A stretch of DNA of 14,385 bases, from the NCBI GenBank assembly GCA_910584795.1, contig CAJUBZ010000024.1:1-14385 (forward strand). Direction: 5' to 3'. Position 1 is the first letter of the stretch. Each line of letters begins with the position of its first letter. Positions 6,902-14,385 of this stretch are shown here, in pieces. The DNA comes from an uncultured Eubacterium sp. Its GTDB lineage: Bacteria > Bacillota > Clostridia > Lachnospirales > Lachnospiraceae. The translations under genes and the position numbers were made by a program. A model generated the notes under the pieces. The model was not told the origin of the DNA. It did no database searches and worked only from the letters and a program-made list of their open reading frames with translations.

Positions 6902-6917
6902 ATGTAAGCAGTTACAT
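6902..6917. promoter_or_regulatory. Second operator-like site O2
   Basis: ATGTAA-gcag-TTACAT has perfect 6-base arms. It differs from the inner 14 bases of O1 only at two central positions (AG in place of GC). It lies at the predicted start of the lacI-uxaC transcript. Centre-to-centre distance to O1 is 125 bases, close to twelve helical turns, which would suit looping by a tetramer or shared binding. Binding is inferred. Confidence 0.6.
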
Positions 6918-6977
6918 AAGTGAATAAAACTAATTTATACATTATCGTGTCACACAAGACACAGAATGGAGATTACA

Positions 6978-7979
6978 ATGAATATATATGACATTTCTGA
7001 AAAAGCAGGGGTTTCTATTGCCACTGTTTCCAGAGTTTTAAACGGCTCTGATAATGTAAGTGAAAAGACAAGAAAAAAAGTAGAAGCAATCATGAAAGAA
7101 ACGGGTTATATGCCAAATGCTTTTGCAAGAGGTCTTACCAACAACACGATGCATACGATCGGTTTATTGTGTGCTGACTGTTCCGACCACTTTCTGGCAA
7201 ATGCCATCTCTTACTTAGAACATGGTTTTAGAGAGAACGGATATGACTGTCTTCTTTGCTGTACCGGATATGAGTTGTCTAACCGGCAAAACTATCTGAA
7301 ATTGCTTCTTTCTAAAAAAGTAGATGTAGTAGTTTTAGTAGGTTCTACATTCATAGAACCGGATGAAAAAGACAACCAGTACTTAATTGATGCCTCTCAT
7401 GAAGTACCGATTGTATCTGTAAACGGATATATTGACTCACCGAATATTTACTGTACTTTATGCAATGACTTTGAGGCTATTTTAAATGTTACGACAAATT
7501 TGCTGAATAAAGGGTTTGAAAAGCCTCTGTTCTTATGCCGCTCTTTATCATATAGCGGAAGACAAAAATCTGAAGGTTTTAAAAAAGCTCTTTCCGATAA
7601 AAGCATACCTTTAATAAAGGAGCAGATGGTTTATTACCACGGCGACATTTCGGATACAAAAGAAATGTTATTATCCTATTACGAAAACACCTATCAGTTT
7701 GACTGTATCATTGCAGGAGATGACGAACTGGCTGTTTCAGCCCATAAATTTGCCGGAACACTTGGTCTATCTGTCCCTGAGCAGTTTTCCATTATAGGAT
7801 ATAACAATTCTAAGGTAGGCATCTGTTGTGAACCGGAATTGTCCACATTGGATAACAAATTAGAATTTGTCTGCTCCAATACCGTAAACTCTGTCATGAG
7901 TATTTTGAGCGGTCAGCGTGTTCCCCGCAAAACAATTGTCTCTGCGGAGTATATCGAACGCGGAACATCAAATCTATAA
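6978..7979 (+). CDS. LacI/GalR-family transcriptional regulator of hexuronate use
   Basis: A 333-residue regulator. The N-terminal helix-turn-helix (3-22, IYDISEKAGVSIATVSRVLN) is followed by the hinge helix with AFARGL (48-53), whose Leu53 would enter the minor groove at a central CG step, and then a periplasmic-binding-like effector domain (from about 60) with the family's AGDDELAV block (246-253). The upstream in-frame ATG at 6966 is less likely than 6978: only the latter has GGAG 6 bases ahead and gives the normal LacI start. It is cotranscribed with uxaC and divergent from uxuA, so it most likely controls both, probably as a repressor released by a hexuronate intermediate. The inducer is unknown. 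The protein has 12 cysteines, many for this family. It may be called KdgR or UxuR by analogy, but the sequence does not decide. Confidence 0.9.
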   Translation: MNIYDISEKAGVSIATVSRVLNGSDNVSEKTRKKVEAIMKETGYMPNAFARGLTNNTMHTIGLLCADCSDHFLANAISYLEHGFRENGYDCLLCCTGYELSNRQNYLKLLLSKKVDVVVLVGSTFIEPDEKDNQYLIDASHEVPIVSVNGYIDSPNIYCTLCNDFEAILNVTTNLLNKGFEKPLFLCRSLSYSGRQKSEGFKKALSDKSIPLIKEQMVYYHGDISDTKEMLLSYYENTYQFDCIIAGDDELAVSAHKFAGTLGLSVPEQFSIIGYNNSKVGICCEPELSTLDNKLEFVCSNTVNSVMSILSGQRVPRKTIVSAEYIERGTSNL

Positions 7980-8005
7980 GTTACATACAACAGATTGGAG
8001 TTTTT

Positions 8006-9400
8006 ATGGAATTTTTAAAAGACAATTTTCTGCTACATTCGGACTGTGCAAAAAAACTTTATTTTGAATATGCGAAAGATATGCCTATCATAGACTATCA
8101 CTGTCATATTGATGCAAAAGATATTGCTGAAGATAAGAAGTTTGATACGATGACCTCTTTATGGCTTGGCGGCGACCATTATAAATGGAGACAGATGCGT
8201 GCGTGTGGCATTGAAGAAAAATATATTACAGGAGATGCATCAGACTATGATAAATTTTTAAAATGGGCAGAAGTTCTGCCACGCCTGATTGGCAATCCTC
8301 TTTATCATTGGTCTCATTTGGAATTAAAAAAATATTTTGGGTATGATGGTGTTTTAACGCCTAAAACTGCTCCGGAAGTCTGGGAATTATGTAATACTCA
8401 ATTAAAAACAATGTCTGCAAGAGATATTATTTTATCTTCTAACGTAAAAATCATCTGTACTACGGATGACCCCATTGATTCTTTACAATGGCACAAGCAG
8501 ATTGCAGACAGCGGCTTTCCTGTAAAGGTACTTCCTGCATGGAGACCGGATAAAATACTTGATATCAGTTCAGCTTCTTTTAATGAATATATTATTCAGT
8601 TATCTAAAGTCAGTGGTATAGGCATTTCCGGCTGGAATTCTCTTAAAACTGCTATTAGGAGCAGGCTGCAGTATTTTAAAAATCTTGGCTGTGTTCTTTC
8701 AGACCACAGTCTGCCTTATGTAATGTACAATCCTGCCTCAGAAGAAGAAATAAATGAAATCTTATTGTCAGCATTCTGTGGAGCATCTCTTACTTCTGAA
8801 CAAATTTTAAAATATAAGACAATGTGTCTTCTTTTTATGGCAGAAGAATATCATACTCTTGGATGGGCAATGCAGCTTCACTATGGTGTGATGCGAAATA
8901 CCAATACAAAAATGTTTGATTTGATTGGTGCAGACACTGGATTTGACTGTATTGGAGATACTGTGCCGATTTCTCAGTTAAGTCAGTTTCTAAATGCATT
9001 AGCATCAAACGATACACTGCCAAAAACAATTATTTATTCACTAAATCCAAATGATAATACAAGTATAGATACTGTTATCGGTTGTTTTCAGGATGAAACC
9101 TGCACCGGAAAACTTCAGCATGGTGCTGCATGGTGGTTCAATGACAGTAAAGAAGGAATGATAAACCATCTTACTTCTTTATCCAATATCGGTACGATTG
9201 GAAACTTTATTGGCATGCTCACCGATTCTAGAAGTTTTCTTTCATACACCAGACACGACTATTTTAGGCGGATCTTATGTGATTACTTTGGTTCTCTCGT
9301 AGAAAAAGGAGAATATCCAAAGGACTATGAAACATTGGGACAAATTGTCAAAGACATTTGTTATTTTAATGCAAAGTCCTATTTTAATTTTTACCAATAG
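8006..9400 (+). CDS. uxaC: Glucuronate isomerase (uronate isomerase)
   Basis: A 464-residue amidohydrolase-fold enzyme, of normal length for the family, that converts D-glucuronate to D-fructuronate (and D-galacturonate to D-tagaturonate). Visible signatures: the metal-binding H32-C-H34 in DYHCHIDAKDI, the CTTDDPIDSLQWH block (151-163), PAWRPDK (177-183), SDH (232-234), QLHYGVMRN (290-298), and the C-terminal LTDSRSFLSYTRHDYFRR (405-422) with the catalytic Asp-Ser-Arg. The ATG has TTGGAG 5 bases ahead and lies 26 bases after the regulator gene, so both share the plus-strand promoter. Because no tagaturonate reductase or altronate dehydratase is present nearby, glucuronate is the likely substrate here. 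Confidence 0.95.
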   Translation: MEFLKDNFLLHSDCAKKLYFEYAKDMPIIDYHCHIDAKDIAEDKKFDTMTSLWLGGDHYKWRQMRACGIEEKYITGDASDYDKFLKWAEVLPRLIGNPLYHWSHLELKKYFGYDGVLTPKTAPEVWELCNTQLKTMSARDIILSSNVKIICTTDDPIDSLQWHKQIADSGFPVKVLPAWRPDKILDISSASFNEYIIQLSKVSGIGISGWNSLKTAIRSRLQYFKNLGCVLSDHSLPYVMYNPASEEEINEILLSAFCGASLTSEQILKYKTMCLLFMAEEYHTLGWAMQLHYGVMRNTNTKMFDLIGADTGFDCIGDTVPISQLSQFLNALASNDTLPKTIIYSLNPNDNTSIDTVIGCFQDETCTGKLQHGAAWWFNDSKEGMINHLTSLSNIGTIGNFIGMLTDSRSFLSYTRHDYFRRILCDYFGSLVEKGEYPKDYETLGQIVKDICYFNAKSYFNFYQ

Positions 9401-9414
9401 TGTTTCTCTACAAG

Positions 9415-9454
9415 AAAAAGACTGTTATACGAATTCTCGTACAACAGTCTTTTT
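9415..9454. terminator. Bidirectional terminator between uxaC and the GH81 gene
   Basis: A 12-bp stem (9415-9426 with 9443-9454), one A-C mismatch, then a further 5-bp stem (TACGA/TCGTA) closing an ATTC loop. The stem begins with five A and ends with five T, so both convergent transcripts get a hairpin followed by U residues. It begins 14 bases past the uxaC stop and 11 bases from the GH81 stop. Confidence 0.9.
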
Positions 9455-9465
9455 ACATTCAAGTG

Positions 9466-12400
9466 CTATTTTCTTATTTTTTTAATCTTTGACCATTTTC
9501 CAAAAACTTTCTTTTTGTTAACAATTGCATATGCTCTCACTTTCACAAAATAAATGTTATTTTTCTTTAATTTATTAATAGAAAATTTTATTTTTCTAAA
9601 ATTTATCGTTCTTGTCTTTTTTCGTTTAAATTTTTTCGTATCAGAAATTTTTATCTGATAGCCTGAAGCTTGAGACACTTTTTTTAAATGTATTTTTACC
9701 TTTTTACCATTTCGATATCGCTCTGTTTTTTTTATCTGAACCTTTGGTACTTTTCTATGTTTTAAAACCACACTAGTCTTTTTCGTTTCTTCAACAGATT
9801 CTGTTACCCTCGTGCTTTCAACTGTTTTAACAGTTTCCGTAACACAGCACGTAGTGCCCGGTTGCACGCTACTTGGTGACGGTATTTCCACAGGTTCTAT
9901 CCATTCTTTTGTTACTTCTGACACTACCATACCTCTTCGGTATGTAATTGCCCTAATCTCGCAAGGTTCTGTAATCTCCAAAGGTTTCACATAAGTCGCA
10001 GACTCAACTGTAGGCTCTGTGCCATCTAACGTATATTTTACTACTGCACCTTTTACCGGTGTAGTTAAGACTACTCTTTTTGTTTTTGGATAGACATCCG
10101 CCATACTGATGATTGGAGGCTCTGCCACATTTGCCTCATATACTTCCATTTCCCAAATGGAATATCCATATACATTCGACCGCTGAATTCCCTGCATTTT
10201 TACATACCTTGCCTGTGCAGCTTCAAATGAAGTAACTTTTACTCCAGAATTATTATTATCCACCTTTGCCACAGTGGTCCAGTTTTTTCCATCCTGTGAA
10301 ACCTGAATTTCGTATTGCTTTCCATAAGAATTCTGCCAATTAATCACTACCGTATTAATCGGATAAACTTCCTCTAAATCAATATAACACCACTGGTCAT
10401 CTGTAAATTTTGAGGACCATCTGGTAGCCGCATCTCCATCTGTAATATTTGCTGCCACAAGAGTTTTGCTGTTTTCATCAGAAGAGCTAACTGCTTTTTT
10501 ACCTTTTGCCAGATTCACATCCTGTGATATCTTCGTTCCTTCAATCTGAATATCAAGAGAACGGTATGGAGAATCAATACTTCCATTCTTTTCTGAATAC
10601 GTTTTAATCACTGTATCTGTGGAAACCAATATCGGCTCAATGTATATCGGCGCTGACTTAGTTGGAACCGTTCCATCCGTTGTATAATGAATCACTGCTT
10701 CACTGTCCTCACAAGTGATTTCTACATACTGATTATCTTCATACGTTATCTGACCTGATACATTGTTATTCACATTTCCATCATTGCATCCTCTTGTTAT
10801 GAACACAGGTGCAGCCACCTGGCTTAATTTAAAATTCTTTATTTTGGGAATTTCGAACTTTAACAGACTATGGGAAGATACACTGATTTCTCCAATTTTT
10901 CCACTATTATCTTTATATGTAACAACTTGTACTCTATCTGTCGGATTCCATACCATGGAAGTGTATTTCTTTGTGACTTCATTATAGTATACTGTGGCCG
11001 CAACTGCTCCCGTTGCATATATATCTGATACTTTATGACCGGATTCTTTCATGCTGTTAATATACCAATATGTATTTGCCTGATCCGTCTTTTGAACCGA
11101 TTTATCACCTGTGATAAATTTGTCTAAAGCCAGCTGTGGATTGGTCATAGACAGGTAACTCCATGTAATGTGCTGCCAGCCATTGTCCGGTGTCTTATAA
11201 TTCCTACGAATTGCCTCTATTTCTTCTTCACTTTTTCCACTGTTTGCTGCAGATAATTGCGACTTCTGTATCGCAGTTTCTGTATCATTTAACAGTCCCT
11301 GATAAATTTCAGCACATCTGTCCTGCTCCATACCATAAGACGTTAGATATTCTCCTACCGGAAGCCACTGTATTCCATAGCAGTATAATGGCTGTCCGCC
11401 AAAAAATGTGCCAAAAAAGTTTGTTCCTCCATAAACCTGAGATACTACCTGATATGGCCATTCATTAATCCAATTATCTTTATCATAATCAAACCAGTAT
11501 TGTTTTACTGCCTGTATTTCATTGGTAAATCCAAATATTCCTGCATCTCTGTATTGGTTATTTCCAGAAACAATTCCCCAAAGATACATTCCTGCCCAGC
11601 TGAATAATGCCTCGCTGGCCGACTCCTGATTATTACCGGAATCATTGTTGGCATATCCCCCTGCCCACGAATGTCCCTCATACATATCATAATTTCTAAA
11701 CCTGCAAAACATTTCATCATCGGCAGAATAATTCGCATAGTCTCTTGCCAATAGTTCTATCATTCCTTTGTACTCATGATAAAAACTTTTATCATAATTC
11801 GACAATACACTGGCTCCGAACATAAAATATCCATAAGTAAAATGATGGTCCGCAATCGATGTATTTGCCCCAAATTCGCTTTGCTTATAATAAAGGGTGC
11901 CCCAATGTTCATCATAAATAAAGAAACTTTTATCATTTTCTCCATCATAATGAAACCAATTTACCAAAATCATTTTTAATCTGTTAAGGAAAGTATCCCT
12001 TAACCTTGTATTTCCCGTCTGGTCTGCCATTAAAGCTCCCATTGCCAGAGGATGTACATTCTTCCCCTCCCAATATGCATCAGAAGACGGTGTCAGTTTT
12101 GATGTTGCACCCTCTAATGTATTCAGATACTCTTCTATTTTTGCTCCATCAAACTCCTCATTTGCCGGCATTGCAAAGGTCGGAATAATACCTGCAAATT
12201 TATCAGTTGTAGAAAACTTATTTGACACAATACATTTCATATCTCCGCGGACAGAAGAATATGTATGCACTGCCTTGTCATCATCGATTGACTTTTTCCA
12301 CTGATGAGGAAGCATACACTGCATCGTAACAGCACTGTATCCACTTCTTTTATTAGAAGTTTTCACCTCATAATATGATGTCATTTCTGCTGACTGTTCA

Positions 12401-14181
12401 TCGTACTGATAACTGACTTTCGTATCCGTAACAAAAGCATAACCATGCCGATAAAATGTATTTAAATCACTGACAGATGTCATTGTTCCCACAGACATAT
12501 AACTATAATTTTTCGAAAAAGTGATAACTACTTTTCCTCCGGTATTTCTAAGTTTTGTCCCTTCCGGAAAATTAATACAATAATAACTTGTAGATGTATA
12601 TGTTTTATCTTTGTTATCGTTATCTGTCACCATAACACCAATGTGGTCTGTCTCAATACTTTCCCCCGCTTTCAATATCTCTTTTCCACTATCATCAAAA
12701 AATTTTACAAGATTCTGTACTGACAGATATATTCTCTTCGTTTCTCCCAATTCGCTGAAAAGATATGGGCATCCCTTTACATATGTCGTAGACATTAATA
12801 CACCACTGTCATCACATAAATCTATTGTTGCAGAATAGTCTCCATTCCCACTCACTCTGTCATATGCTTCTTTTGTATTTATATTTTCAGGCAAAAATGA
12901 TAAATCTGTAAGTGTCTCAGATTTTACAGAAAAATTCACAGCCGTTTCCCCGGGTGTCGGAAGCCAGCCGGAAGTACCTGTCAAAACTTCCAGTCCTTTC
13001 GCAGAATATTTTGCTTTTAATGGCATGATGCACATTAAATTACCGAACTTCTGCATTATGCTTGACTGCCACCAGTCATTCGTAGCAATAGGAACAGACA
13101 CTCTATCTGATTTGTAAACCGGAAGTTTTGCCTTTTCCAGATAAATTGCTGACGTCACATAACTTCCCTTTCCCTCTGGAGACTGTTTTACTTCTAACTG
13201 AGGGATTGCTTCAAGTTCATAAATTATTTTTTCGTCGCCTGTTTTATAAGGGTAAACTTCAAGTTCATTGATAGCAAAACCATTTCCGGTATTCACCCTT
13301 GTATAACCATATATACGGATATACCGCGCTTTACCATACAATGGGATATTCGCCTGTTCACCGGAATAACCTTTTAACTGTCTGTAAGCAGTTTTCCACT
13401 CTTGTCCATCTTTTGATAATTGAACATCATATATTTTTCCTGAGTCACTCGCCCAGTGAATGAAAATTCGTCCAATCTCATATACCTGTTCCAAATCAAC
13501 ACAGAGCCATTGATTATCACTGTATGTAGATAACCACTTGCTTGACATATTACCATCCACTGCATTTTCCGCTTTTACTTTTATATCATCTGTGCTTCCA
13601 TCCGACAAACGTACACCGGATGAAGTTGCAGGCTTATCTAAAGCCAGATTCTCTCCATAATTTATCGGTCTTTTTGTAATACCATCCAAACCATATATTT
13701 TAAATTCATTAAAGGAATATCCATACGCGGTTAATGCTCTTTTTGTCATATATATTTTTACATATCTGGCATTACCACTGATATCCAAATTTTCTATGCC
13801 CCCTTTACAGGTACTGGTTGTATAAATATTTGTCCAGTTCTCTTCATCATCAGAGAACTGGATTTTATATTCTTTTGCATAAGCCCCTTTCCAATTTATC
13901 AATATTCCTGTAACCTGTGTTACTTTTCCCAAATCAACATAAAACCATTGTGTATCAATACCCCATTGGCTTTCCCATCTGGATGTATCAGAACCGTCCA
14001 CTGCATTCTCAGGAATATTATTATCTTTATAAGAACTGGCATAAACCATTCTTCCTTCTGATATTACATATGGTTCCACAGAATCAGCCTGTACAACATC
14101 TTTTAATTGATTCTGAGGAATCATCACAACACTTATAATTATCGATAATAAAACTGTTAATATTTTTGTTATATACTTCAT
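9466..14181 (-). CDS. Secreted multidomain GH81 endo-beta-1,3-glucanase
   Basis: A 1571-residue extracellular enzyme expected to cut beta-1,3-glucans (fungal or yeast wall glucan, callose, laminarin, curdlan). Order: signal peptide (1 to about 32, ending VVQA), two F5/8-type-C (CBM32-like) domains (about 40-164 and 178-312), GH81 catalytic region (about 320-1110), a chitobiase-type C-terminal domain (about 1123-1212, YTTDGTVPT), a third F5/8 domain (about 1222-1349), a second chitobiase-type domain (about 1353-1427, YTLDGTEPT), a Ser/Thr/Glu linker (1430-1470) and a basic FN3-like tail (1471-1571). In the GH81 core, D778 in ADHHFTYGY is the likely general acid and E853 (or E857) in NQESASEA the base. 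The ATG at 14181 has AGGAGG 5 bases ahead and begins the signal peptide; the in-frame ATG at 14205 has no comparable site. There is no LPxTG motif or S-layer domain. It is transcribed alone. Confidence 0.93.
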   Translation of the reverse strand: MKYITKILTVLLSIIISVVMIPQNQLKDVVQADSVEPYVISEGRMVYASSYKDNNIPENAVDGSDTSRWESQWGIDTQWFYVDLGKVTQVTGILINWKGAYAKEYKIQFSDDEENWTNIYTTSTCKGGIENLDISGNARYVKIYMTKRALTAYGYSFNEFKIYGLDGITKRPINYGENLALDKPATSSGVRLSDGSTDDIKVKAENAVDGNMSSKWLSTYSDNQWLCVDLEQVYEIGRIFIHWASDSGKIYDVQLSKDGQEWKTAYRQLKGYSGEQANIPLYGKARYIRIYGYTRVNTGNGFAINELEVYPYKTGDEKIIYELEAIPQLEVKQSPEGKGSYVTSAIYLEKAKLPVYKSDRVSVPIATNDWWQSSIMQKFGNLMCIMPLKAKYSAKGLEVLTGTSGWLPTPGETAVNFSVKSETLTDLSFLPENINTKEAYDRVSGNGDYSATIDLCDDSGVLMSTTYVKGCPYLFSELGETKRIYLSVQNLVKFFDDSGKEILKAGESIETDHIGVMVTDNDNKDKTYTSTSYYCINFPEGTKLRNTGGKVVITFSKNYSYMSVGTMTSVSDLNTFYRHGYAFVTDTKVSYQYDEQSAEMTSYYEVKTSNKRSGYSAVTMQCMLPHQWKKSIDDDKAVHTYSSVRGDMKCIVSNKFSTTDKFAGIIPTFAMPANEEFDGAKIEEYLNTLEGATSKLTPSSDAYWEGKNVHPLAMGALMADQTGNTRLRDTFLNRLKMILVNWFHYDGENDKSFFIYDEHWGTLYYKQSEFGANTSIADHHFTYGYFMFGASVLSNYDKSFYHEYKGMIELLARDYANYSADDEMFCRFRNYDMYEGHSWAGGYANNDSGNNQESASEALFSWAGMYLWGIVSGNNQYRDAGIFGFTNEIQAVKQYWFDYDKDNWINEWPYQVVSQVYGGTNFFGTFFGGQPLYCYGIQWLPVGEYLTSYGMEQDRCAEIYQGLLNDTETAIQKSQLSAANSGKSEEEIEAIRRNYKTPDNGWQHITWSYLSMTNPQLALDKFITGDKSVQKTDQANTYWYINSMKESGHKVSDIYATGAVAATVYYNEVTKKYTSMVWNPTDRVQVVTYKDNSGKIGEISVSSHSLLKFEIPKIKNFKLSQVAAPVFITRGCNDGNVNNNVSGQITYEDNQYVEITCEDSEAVIHYTTDGTVPTKSAPIYIEPILVSTDTVIKTYSEKNGSIDSPYRSLDIQIEGTKISQDVNLAKGKKAVSSSDENSKTLVAANITDGDAATRWSSKFTDDQWCYIDLEEVYPINTVVINWQNSYGKQYEIQVSQDGKNWTTVAKVDNNNSGVKVTSFEAAQARYVKMQGIQRSNVYGYSIWEMEVYEANVAEPPIISMADVYPKTKRVVLTTPVKGAVVKYTLDGTEPTVESATYVKPLEITEPCEIRAITYRRGMVVSEVTKEWIEPVEIPSPSSVQPGTTCCVTETVKTVESTRVTESVEETKKTSVVLKHRKVPKVQIKKTERYRNGKKVKIHLKKVSQASGYQIKISDTKKFKRKKTRTINFRKIKFSINKLKKNNIYFVKVRAYAIVNKKKVFGKWSKIKKIRK

Positions 14182-14222
14182 TCTGACCTCCTGATATATA
14201 AACAAATGCTGTTGTCTACGCC

Positions 14223-14252
14223 TTTAAAAATAAGCACTTACATAAGAGTCAA
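14223..14252 (-). promoter_or_regulatory. Promoter of the GH81 gene with an embedded operator-like site
   Basis: On the minus strand -35 TTGACT (14252..14247), an 18-base spacer and a weak -10 TTTAAA (14228..14223). The spacer holds TAAGCACTTACATAAG (14231-14246, plus-strand reading), which matches 6905-6920 in the lacI promoter region at 15 of 16 positions. A protein bound there would sit between the two boxes and block polymerase. Confidence 0.55.
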
Positions 14253-14277
14253 GGCATTGTAAAAATCCTCTAACAAG

Positions 14278-14307
14278 AAAAGGGACTTTTTTACAGCCCC
14301 TTTTTTT
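14278..14307. terminator. Terminator-like hairpin at the right edge
   Basis: Stem AAAAGGG (14278-14284) with CCCTTTT (14298-14304), plus a short inner CT/AG pairing after one mismatch. Seven T follow on the plus side and four on the minus side. Given the apparent minus-strand gene end at 14322, it most likely terminates that gene just ahead of the GH81 promoter. Confidence 0.6.
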
Positions 14308-14321
14308 CTACATCTTATTTT

Positions 14322-14384
14322 TTAAAATAACCCTGTCCAGCCCTGCTCTTCGTTAGCTGATTCACCCGTAAAACTATCAAGGAT
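14322..14384 (-). CDS. Possible 3' end of a gene cut by the window edge
   Basis: One minus-strand frame runs from the edge to a TAA at 14324..14322 and gives an acidic tail ending SANEEQGWTGLF. The composition looks like a real protein end and a hairpin follows 15 bases later. Another frame is open over the same stretch, so the call is uncertain, and the product is not recognised. Confidence 0.35.
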   Translation of the reverse strand: MLDSFTGESANEEQGWTGLF

Positions 14385-14385
14385 A

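Noticed and set aside
9812..14138. Several small frames of 60-92 codons on both strands within the GH81 gene
   Set aside because: All are shadows in other frames of one continuous, domain-rich coding region, without ribosome binding sites of note.
1..14385. CRISPR array, tRNA or rRNA gene, transposase or phage gene
   Set aside because: No regularly spaced direct repeats, no tRNA-like cloverleaf or rRNA sequence, and no transposase, integrase or phage motifs were seen. The window reads as an ordinary chromosomal catabolic locus.

Overview
The window looks like chromosomal DNA of a low-GC, Gram-positive gut anaerobe, most likely of the Lachnospiraceae. The signs are AT-rich intergenic DNA, AGGAGG-type ribosome binding sites, Firmicutes-type versions of the hexuronate enzymes (including a short-chain UxuB), and a secreted glycosidase ending in a very basic FN3-like tail. 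The genus is inference only; no rRNA or tRNA gene is present to anchor it.

Layout. Positions 1-13 hold the first codons of a minus-strand gene cut by the window edge, with its own promoter. A strong hairpin terminator (152-195) ends the main minus-strand operon, which reads right to left: uxuA (6748-5711), SDR-type uxuB (5658-4813), kdgA (4773-4141), kdgK (4139-3117), a beta-lactamase-fold serine hydrolase (3093-2179), a 136-base nested-hairpin element (2032-2167) and the beta-glucuronidase gene uidA (2008-233). A 229-base divergent control region (6749-6977) separates uxuA from a plus-strand pair, a LacI-family regulator (6978-7979) and uxaC (8006-9400). A bidirectional terminator (9415-9454) separates uxaC from a convergent minus-strand gene (14181-9466) for a 1571-residue secreted GH81 endo-beta-1,3-glucanase with carbohydrate-binding modules. 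The right edge carries a terminator-like hairpin and a possible minus-strand gene end.

Pathway. UidA releases D-glucuronate from beta-glucuronides inside the cell. UxaC makes D-fructuronate, UxuB reduces it to D-mannonate, UxuA dehydrates that to 2-keto-3-deoxygluconate (KDG), KdgK phosphorylates it and KdgA splits KDPG into pyruvate and glyceraldehyde 3-phosphate. The route from glucuronide to central metabolism is complete. No transporter for glucuronides or glucuronate lies inside the window. The serine hydrolase is the one operon member without a place in the textbook pathway.

Control. The divergent region holds a perfect 16-base palindrome (CTGTAAGC/GCTTACAG) at the predicted uxuA transcription start and a related 16-base site at the predicted lacI transcription start. 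A 16-base stretch matching the second site at 15 positions lies between the -35 and -10 of the GH81 gene. This suggests that one LacI-type protein may tie beta-glucan degradation to glucuronide catabolism. The individual enzymes are well-known families. The less ordinary parts are this regulatory link, the GH81 domain architecture, the serine hydrolase in the operon and the structured intergenic element.
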